This document shows, piece by piece, positions 1-10,476 of a DNA stretch of 32,917 nucleotides. The translations under genes were made by a program, and so were the position numbers. Location: assembly GCF_001751255.1 (NCBI RefSeq), contig NZ_LJGW01000249.1, positions 1-32,917 on the forward strand, read 5' to 3'. The stretch comes from Streptomyces nanshensis (GTDB lineage Bacteria; Actinomycetota; Actinomycetes; Streptomycetales; Streptomycetaceae). How positions within the stretch are numbered: the first letter of the stretch is position 1; each line of letters starts with the position of its first letter. The notes under the pieces were generated by a model. The model did no database searches and was not told the DNA's origin. It saw nothing but the letters and a program-made list of their open reading frames with translations.

Positions 1-1
1 C

Positions 2-1117
2 GCCCCGCAGGCCGGCGAAGCCGCCGAGCCCGCGGCCCAGGCCCCGGAGCCCGCCCTTCCGGAGTCCGCGACCGTGCCCGCCGGCTGGCTGCCGGACGGT
101 GCCGAGGCGCTCTTCGGCGAGGGCGCGCGGGCCGAGGAGGCGTACGGCCTGCTCACCGTCGACGTGCCTCCGGCGTCGTGGACTCCCGCGCTGGAGACGG
201 CGCGTGACACCCTGGGCTGCCGCTTCTTCGACTGGCTGAGCGCCGTGGACGAGCCGGGCACCGGCTTCCAGGTGTGTGCGCACCTCGTCGCGCTGCCCGA
301 GCCCGCCGAGGAACCGGGCGGCGGCGGGGCGGTGCGTCGTCTGCTGCTGCGTACGACCGTTCCGCACGAGGCACCGGCGCTGCCGACCGCGACGCCCGTC
401 TTCGCGGGTGCGGCCTGGCACGAGCGGGAGACACACGAGATGTTCGGCGTGACCTTCACGGGCCACCCCGCGCTCACGCCCCTGCTGCTGCCCGACTCCT
501 TCGAAGGGCACCCGCTGCGCAAGGACTTCGTCCTCGCGGCACGGGTCGCCAAGGCGTGGCCGGGTGCCGTCGAGCCGGGCGAGTCCGCCGACGGGGCCCC
601 GAAGCGGCGGCAGATGCTGCCGCCCGGCGTCCCCGACCCCAACGAGTGGGGCCCGCTCAAGGGCCAGCTTCCGCCCGTACCGTCCCGGCCCGCGCGTGGA
701 CGTGCGGGGCGTGCCGGTGCGGGGGCGGGAGCGGCGGCGTCCGGTGAGCGCCCCGCGCGTCCCGCACGGCGTACGCGGTCGGCGAGCGCGGGCTCGGCCA
801 GCCAGCGCGGCACGGAGGGTTCCGGCGAGACCGGCGCCACGGCCGGGAACGCCTCGGCTTCCGGCGCCCCGACATCCGGCACCCCGGTTTCCGACACTCC
901 GACATCCGACAACTCGGCCCCGGACACCCCGACTTCGGGCCCCCGGGCGTCTGACGCACCGTGGCACGAGTCCCGCCCGTCCACGGGTGAGTCCCGCCCG
1001 TCCAGCGGCGAGGAAGCGCGTAACGGCGAGGAAGAGCGCGACGGCGAGGACACCGGGCGCGGCAAGGACACCCCGCGTGGCGAGGACGGCGGCGACGGAC
1101 CGAAGGGCGGCGCCTGA
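2..1117 (+). CDS. nuoC: NADH-quinone oxidoreductase subunit C (5'-partial)
   Basis: Peripheral-arm subunit of respiratory complex I, equivalent to the 30-kDa subunit, which packs against NuoD near the quinone site. The family signature is clear: a [11 protein letters not shown] block followed by G-H-P, L-L-L-P-D and G-H-P-L-R-K-D-F. The frame is open to the left edge with strong GC third-position bias. No stop occurs in any frame in the first 74 bases, although all later genes of this operon overlap or nearly touch, so the true start probably lies outside the window; GTG at 74 is the first internal start. From about residue 200 (counted from 74) the protein becomes a long Pro/Ser/Thr/Gly tail with repeated S-x-T-P units and a charged end, much longer than ordinary NuoC. 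TGATG couples it to nuoH. Confidence 0.9.
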   Translation, partial: APQAGEAAEPAAQAPEPALPESATVPAGWLPDGAEALFGEGARAEEAYGLLTVDVPPASWTPALETARDTLGCRFFDWLSAVDEPGTGFQVCAHLVALPEPAEEPGGGGAVRRLLLRTTVPHEAPALPTATPVFAGAAWHERETHEMFGVTFTGHPALTPLLLPDSFEGHPLRKDFVLAARVAKAWPGAVEPGESADGAPKRRQMLPPGVPDPNEWGPLKGQLPPVPSRPARGRAGRAGAGAGAAASGERPARPARRTRSASAGSASQRGTEGSGETGATAGNASASGAPTSGTPVSDTPTSDNSAPDTPTSGPRASDAPWHESRPSTGESRPSSGEEARNGEEERDGEDTGRGKDTPRGEDGGDGPKGGA

Positions 1118-2076
1118 TGGATGTGGCCGATGTCCTGTGGCGGCTGGCCGCCGTGCTGCTGGCCTTCCTGCTGCTTCCGCTGATCGTCGGCCAGGCCGAG
1201 CACAAGGCGATGGCCCATATGCAGGGCCGCGTCGGACCGATGTACGCCGGCGGCTTCCACGGCTGGGCCCAACTCGTCGCGGACGGCGTGAAGTTCGCGC
1301 AGAAGGAAGACATCGTCCCGGAGGGCGCCGACCGCCGGATCTTCCAGCTCGCGCCCGCCGTCGCCCTGTTGCCGTACCTCGTCGTACTGATCGTGATCCC
1401 GGTCGGGGACGGCGACGCGGTCGGCCAGGCCGTCGACGCGGGCGTCTTCTTCGTCCTCGCGGTGATGGGCGTCGGCGTGCTGGGCTCGCTGATGGGCGGC
1501 TGGGCCTCCGCCAACAAGTTCTCGTTGCTCGGCGGTCTGCGTACGGCGGCCCAACTCCTCGCGTACGAGCTGCCGATGCTGCTCGCCGCCGCCTCCGTGG
1601 CGATGGCCGCGGGCACGCTCTCGCTGCCGGGCATCCTGGAGAGCTGGCAGTGGTGGTGGCTGCTGTGGCAGATCACCGGCGGACTGGTCTTCTTCACCGC
1701 GGGCCTCGCCGAGCTCCAACGTCCGCCGTTCGACGCTCCGGTCGCCGACTCGGAGATCATCTTCGGCGCCTTCACCGAGTACACGGGGCTGCGGTTCGCG
1801 CTGTTCCTGCTCGCCGAGTACGCGGGCATCGTCGTGCTCTCCGCGCTGACGGCCGTGCTCTTCCTCGGCGGCTGGCACGGTCCGGCCGCCGCGGACCTCG
1901 GCTGGGTGTGGACGCTGCTGAAGACCGCCGTCCTGGCCTTCGTCGTCATCTGGCTGCGCGTGAGCTATCCGCGGCTGCGCGAGGACCAGATCCAGCGTCT
2001 GGCGTGGACGGTGCTCGTCCCGCTCGCCCTCTTCCAGATCGCCCTCACCGGCGTCGTCAAGGTGGTGATCCAGTAA
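1117..2076 (+). CDS. nuoH: NADH-quinone oxidoreductase subunit H
   Basis: Membrane subunit of complex I (319 aa) that forms the quinone-entry chamber and joins the peripheral arm to the proton-pumping arm. The sequence shows the family loop G-R-V-G-P-M followed by a [10 protein letters not shown] segment, the [10 protein letters not shown] acidic loop, and F-T-E-Y-T-G-L-R-F before a transmembrane helix. About eight hydrophobic segments are visible, as expected for the family. The ATG at 1117 overlaps the nuoC stop by one base. Directly following nuoC, with no nuoD, E, F or G between, it marks the reduced complex I layout. Function is confident; the electron donor of this version is unknown. 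Confidence 0.96.
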   Translation: MDVADVLWRLAAVLLAFLLLPLIVGQAEHKAMAHMQGRVGPMYAGGFHGWAQLVADGVKFAQKEDIVPEGADRRIFQLAPAVALLPYLVVLIVIPVGDGDAVGQAVDAGVFFVLAVMGVGVLGSLMGGWASANKFSLLGGLRTAAQLLAYELPMLLAAASVAMAAGTLSLPGILESWQWWWLLWQITGGLVFFTAGLAELQRPPFDAPVADSEIIFGAFTEYTGLRFALFLLAEYAGIVVLSALTAVLFLGGWHGPAAADLGWVWTLLKTAVLAFVVIWLRVSYPRLREDQIQRLAWTVLVPLALFQIALTGVVKVVIQ

Positions 2077-2711
2077 TGCCCGTGCCCGGCTCCGGACTCG
2101 CCAAGGGGCTGGCCGTCACCCTTCGTACGATGACGCGCCGCTCGGTCACCGCGCACTATCCCGACACGCTGCCCCAACTGCCGCCGCGCAGCCGGGGGGT
2201 GATCGCGCTCTTCGAGGAGAACTGCACGGTCTGCATGCTCTGCGCCCGCGAGTGTCCCGACTGGTGCATCTACATCGACTCGCACAAGGAGACGGTGCCG
2301 CCCGCGGCGCCCGGCGGGCGCGAGCGCAGCCGGAACGTGCTGGACCGCTTCGCCATCGACTTCTCCCTGTGCATGTACTGCGGCATCTGCATCGACGTCT
2401 GCCCATTCGACGCGCTGTTCTGGTCACCGGAGTTCGAGTACGCCGAGACCGACATCCGCGATCTGACACACGAACGGGACAAGCTCCGGGAGTGGATGTG
2501 GACGGTGCCGGAACCGCCACCGCTCGACCCGGCCGCCGAGGAGCCCAAGGAGGTCGGCGCCGCCCGTAAGACGGCGGACAAGCTCGCGGCACAGCAGGCG
2601 GAGGCGGAGGCGGAAGCGGAAGCCGACGCTGAACCGGGCGCCGGGGCCGCGTCGGAGGCGCCAGGCACGGACCGGGAACAGGGCAACGGCGGCCAGGGGG
2701 GCGCTTCGTGA
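2076..2711 (+). CDS. nuoI: NADH-quinone oxidoreductase subunit I (2x[4Fe-4S] ferredoxin-like)
   Basis: Peripheral-arm iron-sulfur subunit of complex I (211 aa) that passes electrons towards the NuoB cluster. Two classical 4Fe-4S motifs are present: [12 protein letters not shown] near residue 50 and [12 protein letters not shown] near residue 105. The core ends near residue 155. The rest is an acidic Ala/Glu tail encoded by near-tandem gag/gcg hexamers, not found in typical NuoI. The ATG overlaps the nuoH TAA by one base (TAATG), and its own stop overlaps the nuoJ GTG by four bases, so it is translationally coupled on both sides. Confidence 0.96.
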   Translation: MPVPGSGLAKGLAVTLRTMTRRSVTAHYPDTLPQLPPRSRGVIALFEENCTVCMLCARECPDWCIYIDSHKETVPPAAPGGRERSRNVLDRFAIDFSLCMYCGICIDVCPFDALFWSPEFEYAETDIRDLTHERDKLREWMWTVPEPPPLDPAAEEPKEVGAARKTADKLAAQQAEAEAEAEADAEPGAGAASEAPGTDREQGNGGQGGAS

Positions 2712-3379
2712 ACCTCGCCGCAGCCGGCGCCCACCCCGGCTTCCTCTCGCCCACCGGGGTCGAGATCGTCTTCGTACTCGTGGGGCTGGCCACCTTCGGC
2801 GCCGCGCTGGTCACGGTCACCACGAAGCAGCTCGTGCACGCCGCGCTGTGGCTCGTGGCCGCGCTGGGCGGCGTGGCCGTCGAATATCTGCTGCTGACGG
2901 CCGAGTTCATCGCCTGGGTGCAGGTGCTGATCTACGTGGGGTCCGTCGTCGTCCTGCTGCTCTTCGGGCTGATGCTCACCAAGGCGCCGATCGGTCCCTC
3001 GCCCGACGCGGACTCGGGCAACCGGCCGGTCGCGCTCGCCGTCGCCGTAATCTCCGCGGGCACGCTCGTCACCCTCGTCGTGGACGCGTTCCGTACGACC
3101 TGGATCGGCCTGGGCACATCCGCGAAGGGATCCACACGGGTCACGGGCGAGGCGCTCTTCCGGGGCTGGGTGCTGCCCTTCGAGGCGCTGTCCGTCCTGC
3201 TGCTCGCGGCGCTCGTCGGCGCCATCGTCCTCTCCCGCCGCGCGGATCCGGCGAACTCCTCGGCCCCGGCGGCCGGTTCGCCGACGCCGACGGACGGCGG
3301 TACGGGCGGCGCCATGGACGGCGGTACGGACGACGCGGAGGACGCCGATCCGGCGGCGGACGGGGAGGGGCGGAGCTGA
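2708..3379 (+). CDS. nuoJ: NADH-quinone oxidoreductase subunit J
   Basis: Small hydrophobic membrane subunit of complex I (223 aa) located between NuoH and the antiporter-like subunits. About five hydrophobic helices are visible, with the typical [16 protein letters not shown] start of the conserved third helix and the segment [14 protein letters not shown] that characterises the family. The last 45 or so residues are a hydrophilic Ala/Gly/Asp/Thr tail beyond the membrane domain. The start is GTG at 2708, inside a GTGA overlap with the nuoI stop; its stop shares one base with the nuoK start. Confidence 0.95.
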   Translation: MNLAAAGAHPGFLSPTGVEIVFVLVGLATFGAALVTVTTKQLVHAALWLVAALGGVAVEYLLLTAEFIAWVQVLIYVGSVVVLLLFGLMLTKAPIGPSPDADSGNRPVALAVAVISAGTLVTLVVDAFRTTWIGLGTSAKGSTRVTGEALFRGWVLPFEALSVLLLAALVGAIVLSRRADPANSSAPAAGSPTPTDGGTGGAMDGGTDDAEDADPAADGEGRS

Positions 3380-3765
3380 TGCACCTCGCATACCCGGCCG
3401 TGCTCGCGGCCCTTCTCTTCTCCACCGGCCTCTACGGCGTCCTCGCCCGCCGCAACGCCATCCTGATGCTGATGTCGGTCGAGTTGATGCTCAACGCCGT
3501 CAACCTCAACCTCGTCGCCTTCGACGTCTGGCTGCGCGAGGAACTGCACACCGGCCAGGCGCTCGCGCTCTTCACCATCGCCGTCGCCGCCGCCGAGATC
3601 GGCATCGGGCTTGCCATCGTGCTGCTGGTCTACCGCAGCCGCGGCAGCTCCGACGTCGACCGGCTCAGAGACCTCCGCGAGGACGGGCCCGGGCCGCCCA
3701 CAACTCCCGGGCAGGGCAGGGCGGGTGCGGCCGCAACCACCGACAGCGGGAGGCAGAAAGCGTGA
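3379..3765 (+). CDS. nuoK: NADH-quinone oxidoreductase subunit K
   Basis: Three-helix, MrpC-like membrane subunit of complex I (128 aa). The conserved glutamates of the proton-transfer chain are visible in [12 protein letters not shown] (second helix) and A-A-A-E-I-G-I-G-L (third helix). The family is normally about 100 residues; the extra 25-30 C-terminal residues are a hydrophilic Pro/Gly/Ala tail. The ATG overlaps the nuoJ TGA (TGATG) and the stop overlaps the nuoL GTG by four bases. Confidence 0.96.
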   Translation: MHLAYPAVLAALLFSTGLYGVLARRNAILMLMSVELMLNAVNLNLVAFDVWLREELHTGQALALFTIAVAAAEIGIGLAIVLLVYRSRGSSDVDRLRDLREDGPGPPTTPGQGRAGAAATTDSGRQKA

Positions 3766-5810
3766 GCACGACGACCCTCGCGGCCCTCGTCCCCCTTCTG
3801 CCCTTCCTGGGCGCCGTCGCCGGGCTGCTCACCGGCCGCAGCGCGCCCGGCTTCGCCCGCCCGCTGGCCGTTCTGCCCACTCTTCTCTCCACCGTCTTCG
3901 CGATCACCGTCGCCGTACGCCAGGGCGGCGGCGAACCGGTCCGGGCGGCGGCCGAGCTGACCCCCACCGGCGACGCGGCCCTGCCGGTCCAACTCGCCCT
4001 GAACCTCGACGGGTTCGCCGTCCTGGTGGCCGTACTCGTCGGCGTCGTCGCCTCGTGCGTACAGCTCTACTCGACGGGCTACCTCCGCGAGGACCCGCGC
4101 TACGCCAGTTACGCCGCCTTCGTCTCCCTCTTCACCGCCGCGATGCTGCTCGTCGTCTACGCGGACGACCTCATCGTGCTGCTCGTCGGCTGGGAGGTCA
4201 TGGGCATCTGCTCGTACTTCCTCGTCGGGCACTACTGGGAGACGCAGGCCGCGCGGGCCGCGTCCCTCAAGGCGTTCCTCGTCACCAAGCTCGGCGACGT
4301 CCCCTTCCTCATCGGCATCTTCGTGCTCGCCACCGACGCGGGGACGTTCCGCATCAGCGGCATCACCGGCCGGCTGACCTCGCAGCTCTCCCAGTTCGAG
4401 CTGACGCACCCCACCGTCGTCGCGCTGCTGCTGCTCGCCGGGATCGCGGGCAAGTCCGCGCAGTTCCCGCTGCACACCTGGCTGCCCGACGCGATGGCCG
4501 GTCCCACCCCCGTCTCCGCGCTGATCCACGCCGCGACGATGGTCGCCGCGGGCGTCTATGTCGTCGCCCGGCTGCTGCCGGTCTTCGCCGCCTCGACCGC
4601 CGCGCTCGTCGTGCTCGCCGCCATGGCCGCCGTGACCATCGTCGGCTCGGCGCTGTGCGCGCTCGCGCAGGACGACATCAAACGCGTGCTCGCCTACTCC
4701 ACCATCGGCCAACTCGCCTATATGGCAGGGGCGCTGGCCGTCGCCGACCCGGGCGCCGCCGTCTTCCACCTCCTCACACACGGTGCCTTCAAGGCCCTTC
4801 TCTTCCTCGCCGCGGGCGTCGTCATCCACGCCGCGGGCACCAACTCCCTCGCCGCGATGGCCCGTATGGGCGGCCTCACCAAGATCGCCCCCGACGCGTA
4901 CTGGACGATGACGGTCGGCCTGCTCGCCCTCGCCGCGCTGCCCCCCTTCAGCGGCTTCTTCTCCAAGGAGGCGGTCCTCGGCGCCGCGGAGCACGCCGCC
5001 TTCGCCGGCGCGCAGCACGGCACCGGCACCGGCACCGGCACCGTCCCGGCGGCCGGCTGGATCGTGCTCGTCGCCGGACTGCTCGGTGCGCTGCTCACCG
5101 CCGCGTACGCCACCCGGCTCTGGCTCCTCGCCTTCCGCGGCGAGGGCCCGCGCGCCTCGGCCCGCGAACACGGACGCGAACCGGCCGTCATGAACGTCGT
5201 GTTGTGGGTGCTCGCCCTGCCCTCCCTCGCGCTCGGTCTCGCCTTCGGCGCGCTGTCGTCCTGGTTCGACAGCGGCTCCCTCGCCCCCTCCCTCGTCACC
5301 TCCGTACTCGCCACCGGCATCGCCCTCGTCGGCGTGCTCGTCACCTACGCCGCGTGGCGCCACACCACCGCGCTCGCCGCCTCCCGCGCGCCCATGGGCG
5401 CCGTCGCGGCGCACCCCCAGGGCGACCCCGCCCTCTCGGAGGCCGAGGCCATCGCCACCCACGAACCCGCCTACGGCGACATCGCCTCGGCCCCCGATCC
5501 GGCCGACCCCGGGCGGCTGCTGCTCGGCCCGCTGCACGGCGCCGCCGCGCACGGCTTCCGGCTGGACGCCCTCTACCGCGCCCTGTTCGTACGTCCCGTG
5601 CACGCCGCCGCCCGCCTCGTGCGCTTCCTCGACCGTGAGGTCGTCGAGACGTACGTACGCGGCGCGGCCCTCGGACCCACGCTGCTGGGCACGCTCGTGC
5701 GCCGTACGCAGACGGGCAACACGCAGACCTATCTCGGCGCGCTCGTCGTGGGCTCCCTTCTGCTCACCGTGGCCGTCGTCCTCGTCGCCGCCGGAACCGG
5801 AGGGGCCTGA
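3762..5810 (+). CDS. nuoL: NADH-quinone oxidoreductase subunit L (antiporter-like)
   Basis: Distal proton-pumping, Mrp-antiporter-like subunit of complex I (682 aa). The conserved antiporter core shows V-G-W-E-V-M-G (conserved membrane Glu), a lysine-containing Y-W-E-T-Q segment, and [20 protein letters not shown], the hallmark of NuoL/M/N. A short Gly-Thr run encoded by four caccgg-type hexamers (5021-5044) interrupts a loop near residue 425. The C-terminal part carries additional helices and an amphipathic section as expected for the L subunit. The GTG start lies in a GTGA overlap with nuoK; nuoM begins two bases after the stop. Confidence 0.96.
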   Translation: MSTTTLAALVPLLPFLGAVAGLLTGRSAPGFARPLAVLPTLLSTVFAITVAVRQGGGEPVRAAAELTPTGDAALPVQLALNLDGFAVLVAVLVGVVASCVQLYSTGYLREDPRYASYAAFVSLFTAAMLLVVYADDLIVLLVGWEVMGICSYFLVGHYWETQAARAASLKAFLVTKLGDVPFLIGIFVLATDAGTFRISGITGRLTSQLSQFELTHPTVVALLLLAGIAGKSAQFPLHTWLPDAMAGPTPVSALIHAATMVAAGVYVVARLLPVFAASTAALVVLAAMAAVTIVGSALCALAQDDIKRVLAYSTIGQLAYMAGALAVADPGAAVFHLLTHGAFKALLFLAAGVVIHAAGTNSLAAMARMGGLTKIAPDAYWTMTVGLLALAALPPFSGFFSKEAVLGAAEHAAFAGAQHGTGTGTGTVPAAGWIVLVAGLLGALLTAAYATRLWLLAFRGEGPRASAREHGREPAVMNVVLWVLALPSLALGLAFGALSSWFDSGSLAPSLVTSVLATGIALVGVLVTYAAWRHTTALAASRAPMGAVAAHPQGDPALSEAEAIATHEPAYGDIASAPDPADPGRLLLGPLHGAAAHGFRLDALYRALFVRPVHAAARLVRFLDREVVETYVRGAALGPTLLGTLVRRTQTGNTQTYLGALVVGSLLLTVAVVLVAAGTGGA

Positions 5811-5812
5811 CC

Positions 5813-7717
5813 GTGATCTCCCTCGACCCCGCCGTCATGCGCGCGCTCCTCGTCGCCGTGCTCGTCCTCCCCCTTCTCGGCTCGATCGCCGCGCTGCTGC
5901 CGGCGCCCCCCGGGCTCAAGGGCCGCAGCCCCCGGCAGGCCGTGCTCCGGCACGGCGTCACCGTCACCGGCGTGGTCTTCGCCGCGTCCGTCGTCCTCGC
6001 GCTCGGCTTCGACACCGGGCGATCCGGCGCCATGCAGGCCGAGTCCGACGTCGAGTGGATCCCCTCCCTCGGCATTCACCTCCATCTCGGCGTCGACGGC
6101 GTCTCGTTGCCGCTGCTCGTCCTGACGGCGCTGCTCACCTTCCTCTGCGCGCTCTACAGCTACGGCTCGGGTATGTGCACCGGCACGGCCACGGGCTCAG
6201 GCACCGGCGCGGCCACGGGAACGGACACCGGCGACGCGGCCGACGCACCGCAGAGCGCGGGCACTTCGGACGCCCCCGAGCCCGCGGACGGCGGCACCGC
6301 CATACGCCGCGCCGGCAGCCCCCAGGCCTTCGTCGCGCTGCTGCTGCTTCTGGAGACCGGCACGCTCGCCACCTTCGCCGCTCTCGATCTGCTGTTCTTC
6401 TTCCTCGCCTTCGAGACCGTCCTCGTCCCCATGTACTTCCTCATCGCCCGCTGGGGCGGTCCCGGACGCGGCCCGGCTGCCTGGAAGTTCATCCTCTACA
6501 CCCTGCTCGGTTCCGTCGTGATGCTGCTCGGCCTGCTCCTTCTCGGCTTCAAGGGCGGCACGTTCGACATCGTGGCACTCGCCACTGACAGTCACTCAGG
6601 TCTGAGCCGTACGGTGCAGATCACCGCCGTCCTCGCCATCAGCGCCGGGCTCGCCGTGAAGGCCCCGATGTGGCCGCTGCACAGTTGGCTGCCCGACGCG
6701 CACACCGCGGCCCCGACGGTCGGCTCCGTGCTGCTGGCCGGCGTCCTGCTGAAGATGGGCACCTACGGCTTCGTACGCATCGTGCTGCCCGTGGCGCCCG
6801 AGGGGATGCGCGTCTTCGCCCCGTATCTCGGCGCCTTCGCCGTCGCCGGGATCGTCTACGGATCGCTGGCCTGTCTCGCGCTCGCCCGCCGCGGAGCGGG
6901 CGGCGACCTCAAGCGGCTCATCGCGTACTCGTCCGTGGGACACATGGGCTTCGTGCTGCTGGGCATCGCCACGATGACTCCGACGGGCGTCAACGGCGCC
7001 CTGTTCGCGAACGTCGCGCACGGCCTCATCACCGGTCTGCTCTTCTTCCTCGTCGGCGCCCTCAAGCAGCGCACCGGCAGCACCGATCTCGACACCCTCG
7101 CGGGCGCCACGGGCGGCGCGCTCTACGGCACCGCGCCCCGCTTCGGCGGCCTCCTCGCCTTCGGCGCGGTCGCCTCGCTCGGACTGCCCGGACTCGCGGG
7201 ATTCTGGGGGGAGATGCTGGCGCTGCTCGGCGCGTACGACCCGGCCGGCGGGCTCAGCCGCCCCGCGTTCGTGACGTTCATGGCGGTCGGCGCCCTCGGC
7301 ACGCTGCTCACCGCCGCGTATCTGCTCGTCGTCGTACGGCGGGTGTGCATGGGCGATCCGCTGGAGGAGCGCGGAGCGGCGGAGCACCACGAGCGCGTGG
7401 AACTGCGCGATCCGGAACCGGCCACGGCGCCCGCCGCCGCGTCCCGGTCCGTCTCCGCCGCCGACTCCGCCTCCGCCGCCGACTCCGCGTCCGGGTCCGG
7501 AACGTCGTCCGCGCCCGCCGGTCCGCCCGGCGCCCCCGCGCACGAACCGGCGCCGCCACCGCCCGCGACCGCCGGCGTCCCCGACGTACGCGGCTACGAG
7601 TACGCGGCCTGGACCCCCCTCGTCGTCCTGACCGTCGCCGCGGGACTGTGGCCCGCGCTCCTGCTGGGACTGACCGACCCCGCCGTGCAGAACCTCCTGA
7701 CGGGAGCGGCCCGATGA
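5813..7717 (+). CDS. nuoM: NADH-quinone oxidoreductase subunit M (antiporter-like)
   Basis: Second antiporter-like proton-pumping subunit of complex I (634 aa). The signature [20 protein letters not shown] is present, as is the conserved [12 protein letters not shown] helix with its membrane Glu. Family members are usually about 500 residues. The excess comes from two low-complexity insertions: about 45 residues of Gly/Thr/Ala between early helices (around residues 120-165) and about 55 residues of Ser/Ala/Pro before the last helix (around 535-590). The start is GTG at 5813; the stop overlaps nuoN (ATGA). Confidence 0.96.
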   Translation: MISLDPAVMRALLVAVLVLPLLGSIAALLPAPPGLKGRSPRQAVLRHGVTVTGVVFAASVVLALGFDTGRSGAMQAESDVEWIPSLGIHLHLGVDGVSLPLLVLTALLTFLCALYSYGSGMCTGTATGSGTGAATGTDTGDAADAPQSAGTSDAPEPADGGTAIRRAGSPQAFVALLLLLETGTLATFAALDLLFFFLAFETVLVPMYFLIARWGGPGRGPAAWKFILYTLLGSVVMLLGLLLLGFKGGTFDIVALATDSHSGLSRTVQITAVLAISAGLAVKAPMWPLHSWLPDAHTAAPTVGSVLLAGVLLKMGTYGFVRIVLPVAPEGMRVFAPYLGAFAVAGIVYGSLACLALARRGAGGDLKRLIAYSSVGHMGFVLLGIATMTPTGVNGALFANVAHGLITGLLFFLVGALKQRTGSTDLDTLAGATGGALYGTAPRFGGLLAFGAVASLGLPGLAGFWGEMLALLGAYDPAGGLSRPAFVTFMAVGALGTLLTAAYLLVVVRRVCMGDPLEERGAAEHHERVELRDPEPATAPAAASRSVSAADSASAADSASGSGTSSAPAGPPGAPAHEPAPPPPATAGVPDVRGYEYAAWTPLVVLTVAAGLWPALLLGLTDPAVQNLLTGAAR

Positions 7718-9351
7718 CCCTCCTCGCCCAGGCCCTCACGGTCCCCGCCGCCGCGCCCGTGCCGCAGCCGCTGCTCCTCGCGGAGTCGGCCGTCCAGTCC
7801 GTCGACTGGCTCGCGATCTCCCCGCCGACGATCGCCGCCGTCGCCGGTCTCGCCGTCCTCGTCGCCGATCTCTTCCTGCCCGAGCGCGGCAAGCGGCTGC
7901 TGGGCCCGGCCTCCGCCGTCGCGCTGCTGATCTCGGCGCTGCCGCTGCTTCTCCTCCGTACGAGGGACCTGGCGACGTTCTGCCTGCCCGACCGCTCCCA
8001 TACGTGCAGCTACTCCGCCGACACCCTCGCGTTGGTGCTCCAATTCCTGGTGCTGGGCGCGGGGTTCATCACCGTGCTGCTGTCGATGCCCGCGGTGCGC
8101 GATCTGCGGCTGCCCGCCGGCGAGTACTGGTTCCTGCTGCTGTCGGCCACCGCCGGAGCCGCCCTCGTCCCCGCCTCGCGCGACCTCGTCACGCTCGTCA
8201 TCGCGCTGGAGACCGCGTCGCTGCCCGCCTTCGCGCTCGTCGGCATGCGGCACGGAAGCCGCGGCTCCGCCGAAGCCGCGCTGAAGTTCTTCCTCTCCTC
8301 CGTGACCGCCACCGCCGTCACGCTGCTCGGCGTGAGCTTCCTCTACGCGGTCACCGGCACGCTCTACTTCCGTGGGATCGACGAGGGCCTCACCCGCGCC
8401 GACCCCCAACTCGAGGCGCTCGGCGGCGCGGGCCTCGCGCTCACGCTCGTCGGCTTCGCGTTCAAGGCGTCCGTCGTCCCCTTCCACTTCTGGGTGCCGG
8501 ACACCTATGTCGGCGCGCCCGTACCCGTCGCCGCCTTTCTCTCCGTCGTCGGCAAGACGGCCGGGATCTCCGGGCTTCTGCTCCTCCTCGTCCAGGCGTT
8601 CTCCTCCCGCGCCGAACTGTGGGGCACGGCCCTCGCGGTGCTCGCCGCCGTCACCATGACCGCCGGGAACGCCGCCGCCCTGCGCCAGCGCACCGACCGC
8701 GCGCACGGCGCCGTACGCCTGCTGGCCTGGTCCTCCGTCGGACAGGCGGGATATCTGCTGGTGCCCCTGGCCGCCGCCGCACCGGACATGGGCGGCACCG
8801 ACCCCGCGGGCGCCGCCCTCTCCACCGTCGGCGCCACCGTGGCGTATCTGCTGATGTACGGGGCGGTGAACCTCGGCGCCTTCGCCGTCGTCGCCCACAT
8901 CAGCCGCAGCAGCGCCGCCAACCGCCTCAGCGACTACCGCGGCCTGTACGCCGCCCATCCGGTGGCCGCCCTCGCGCTCGCCTTCTTCCTGCTCTGCCTG
9001 GCCGGACTGCCGCCCGGCGTGATCGGGCTCTTCGCGAAGGTGGCGATCTTCTCCACGGCGGTCGGCAACGGCCTCGGCTGGCTCGCGGTGATCATGGCCG
9101 TGAACGTCGTCGTCGCGCTCTTCTACTACCTGCGCTGGACGGCGCTCGTCTTCCGTGCGCCGCTCCCGGAGACCTCCGGGGCCGCCGGGGCCGCCGCGGC
9201 CACCGGAGCCGGAGCGCCGGCGTCCGCCCCCGCCCGCCCCCGGATCGCCCCGCCGCTCGCCGCGGGCATCGCCCTCACCGCGGCGGCCGGCATCGCCCTC
9301 TCCCTCGATCCGGAACTGGTGCTGACGCTCACCGCGGGCGGCCTGCGCTAG
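7714..9351 (+). CDS. nuoN: NADH-quinone oxidoreductase subunit N (antiporter-like)
   Basis: Third antiporter-like proton-pumping subunit of complex I (545 aa), normally adjacent to NuoK in the membrane arm. It shows [12 protein letters not shown] with the conserved Glu, A-L-K-F-F-L-S-S with the conserved Lys, and [16 protein letters not shown], the NuoN form of the antiporter signature. A short Ala/Gly linker precedes the final helix. The ATG lies in an ATGA overlap with the nuoM stop. This is the last gene of the operon; about 180 bases follow before the next gene. Confidence 0.96.
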   Translation: MTLLAQALTVPAAAPVPQPLLLAESAVQSVDWLAISPPTIAAVAGLAVLVADLFLPERGKRLLGPASAVALLISALPLLLLRTRDLATFCLPDRSHTCSYSADTLALVLQFLVLGAGFITVLLSMPAVRDLRLPAGEYWFLLLSATAGAALVPASRDLVTLVIALETASLPAFALVGMRHGSRGSAEAALKFFLSSVTATAVTLLGVSFLYAVTGTLYFRGIDEGLTRADPQLEALGGAGLALTLVGFAFKASVVPFHFWVPDTYVGAPVPVAAFLSVVGKTAGISGLLLLLVQAFSSRAELWGTALAVLAAVTMTAGNAAALRQRTDRAHGAVRLLAWSSVGQAGYLLVPLAAAAPDMGGTDPAGAALSTVGATVAYLLMYGAVNLGAFAVVAHISRSSAANRLSDYRGLYAAHPVAALALAFFLLCLAGLPPGVIGLFAKVAIFSTAVGNGLGWLAVIMAVNVVVALFYYLRWTALVFRAPLPETSGAAGAAAATGAGAPASAPARPRIAPPLAAGIALTAAAGIALSLDPELVLTLTAGGLR

Positions 9352-9422
9352 GGCTCCCCGGCCCGTACGAGGTTCGTATACAGCCCGCACACAGCCCGTA
9401 CGGAGCACATCGCCCCAGGCAG

Positions 9423-9448
9423 GGAACTGTTGTCCGGCTCCCCGCGTT
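9423..9448 (+). promoter_or_regulatory. Possible ECF (SigR-like) promoter upstream of the M48 protease
   Basis: GGAAC at 9423-9427 is followed after exactly 18 bases by GTT at 9446-9448. This resembles the GGAAT-N18-GTT consensus of the Streptomyces thiol-stress sigma factor SigR. It lies about 80 bases before the protease GTG, in an otherwise featureless 179-base gap. The match is short and could be chance. Confidence 0.3.
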
Positions 9449-9530
9449 GACCAGGGCGGAGAGGTTCCAGCGAACCGTGGCACGACCACGCGGCTCAGGG
9501 TTCCCCTGCTGCACCACTGGAGGGCGTACT

Positions 9531-10388
9531 GTGCACCGGCACAACGGGCTGAGGACAGCCCTGCTCCTCGGGGGACTGTCGGCACTCATCATCGTCATCG
9601 GCAGCTTCTTCGGACGTACGGGCCTGTTCATCGCCCTGCTCGTCGCCCTCGGCACCAACGGCTACGCGTACTGGCGCAGCGACCGCATCGCCCTCAGCGC
9701 GATGCGCGCCCGCCCCGTCAGCGAGTTCGAGGCCCCCGGGCTCTACCGGATGGTGCGCGAACTGTCCACGGCCGCACGGCAGCCCATGCCCCGCCTCTAC
9801 ATCTCGCCCACCCAGGCGCCGAACGCCTTCGCCACCGGCCGCAACCCCCGCAACGCCGCCGTCTGTTGTACGGACGGCATCCTGCGCCTGCTCGACGAAC
9901 GCGAACTGCGCGGCGTCATCGGCCACGAACTGAGCCACGTCTACAACCGCGACATCCTCATCTCCTCGGTCGCGGGCGCGCTCGCCTCCGTCGTGATGTT
10001 CCTCGTCAACTTCGCCTGGCTGATCCCGTTCGGGCGCAGCGACGACGACGAGGGCCCCGGCCTCATCGGCATGCTGATGATCATGATCCTGGGGCCGCTG
10101 GCGGCCACCGTCATCCAGCTCGCCGTCTCCCGCTCCCGCGAGTACGAGGCCGACGCCTCCGGTGCCCAGCTCACCGGCGACCCGCTCGCCCTCGCCTCCG
10201 CGCTGCGCAAACTCGAAGCGGGGACACGGCAGTTGCCGCTGCCGCCGGAGCCGCGCCTGGAGACGGCGAGCCACATGATGATCGCGAACCCGTTCCGCGG
10301 CGCGGGCGCGGCCCGCCTCTTCTCCACGCACCCGCCGATGGCCCAGCGCATCGCACGCCTGGAGCGCATGGCGGGGCGGCGCGCTTAG
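9531..10388 (+). CDS. htpX: M48 family zinc metalloprotease, HtpX-type
   Basis: Membrane-bound zinc endopeptidase (285 aa) of the HtpX family, which in bacteria takes part in quality control of membrane proteins with its catalytic site facing the cytoplasm. Two N-terminal hydrophobic segments (about residues 8-50) precede the catalytic domain. The zinc-binding motif H-E-L-S-H is at residues 132-136 inside a longer [13 protein letters not shown] block, and the third ligand is the Glu of [13 protein letters not shown] near residue 204. Two further hydrophobic segments lie between these motifs, as in HtpX. The start is GTG at 9531, preceded by GGAGGG at a spacing of about six. It follows the complex I operon, as in S. 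coelicolor from memory. Confidence 0.93.
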   Translation: MHRHNGLRTALLLGGLSALIIVIGSFFGRTGLFIALLVALGTNGYAYWRSDRIALSAMRARPVSEFEAPGLYRMVRELSTAARQPMPRLYISPTQAPNAFATGRNPRNAAVCCTDGILRLLDERELRGVIGHELSHVYNRDILISSVAGALASVVMFLVNFAWLIPFGRSDDDEGPGLIGMLMIMILGPLAATVIQLAVSRSREYEADASGAQLTGDPLALASALRKLEAGTRQLPLPPEPRLETASHMMIANPFRGAGAARLFSTHPPMAQRIARLERMAGRRA

Positions 10389-10422
10389 GCCGACGGCGCA
10401 TCTGGACGGGCGGCGCGGGTGC

Positions 10423-10444
10423 CGGGGCGGCGGCCGGCGCCCCG
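10423..10444. terminator. Possible bidirectional hairpin between convergent genes
   Basis: A perfect 7-bp GC stem (cggggcg at 10423-10429, cgccccg at 10438-10444) with an 8-base loop lies between the convergent protease and YajQ genes. There is no U-tract, which is common in Streptomyces, but hairpins are also frequent by chance at this GC. Confidence 0.35.
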
Positions 10445-10476
10445 TTCACGTCACCGGGCACCGGACTCCCGCCCGG

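Noticed and set aside
74..1117. Using the GTG at 74 as the definite nuoC start
   Set aside because: The frame is open and coding-like up to the window edge, and no stop of a preceding gene is visible, unlike at the other junctions of this operon.
3630..5603. Long minus-strand open frame antisense to nuoL
   Set aside because: It is Gly/Glu/Arg-rich, without any motif, and is the usual complementary shadow of a high-GC gene whose plus strand clearly encodes NuoL.
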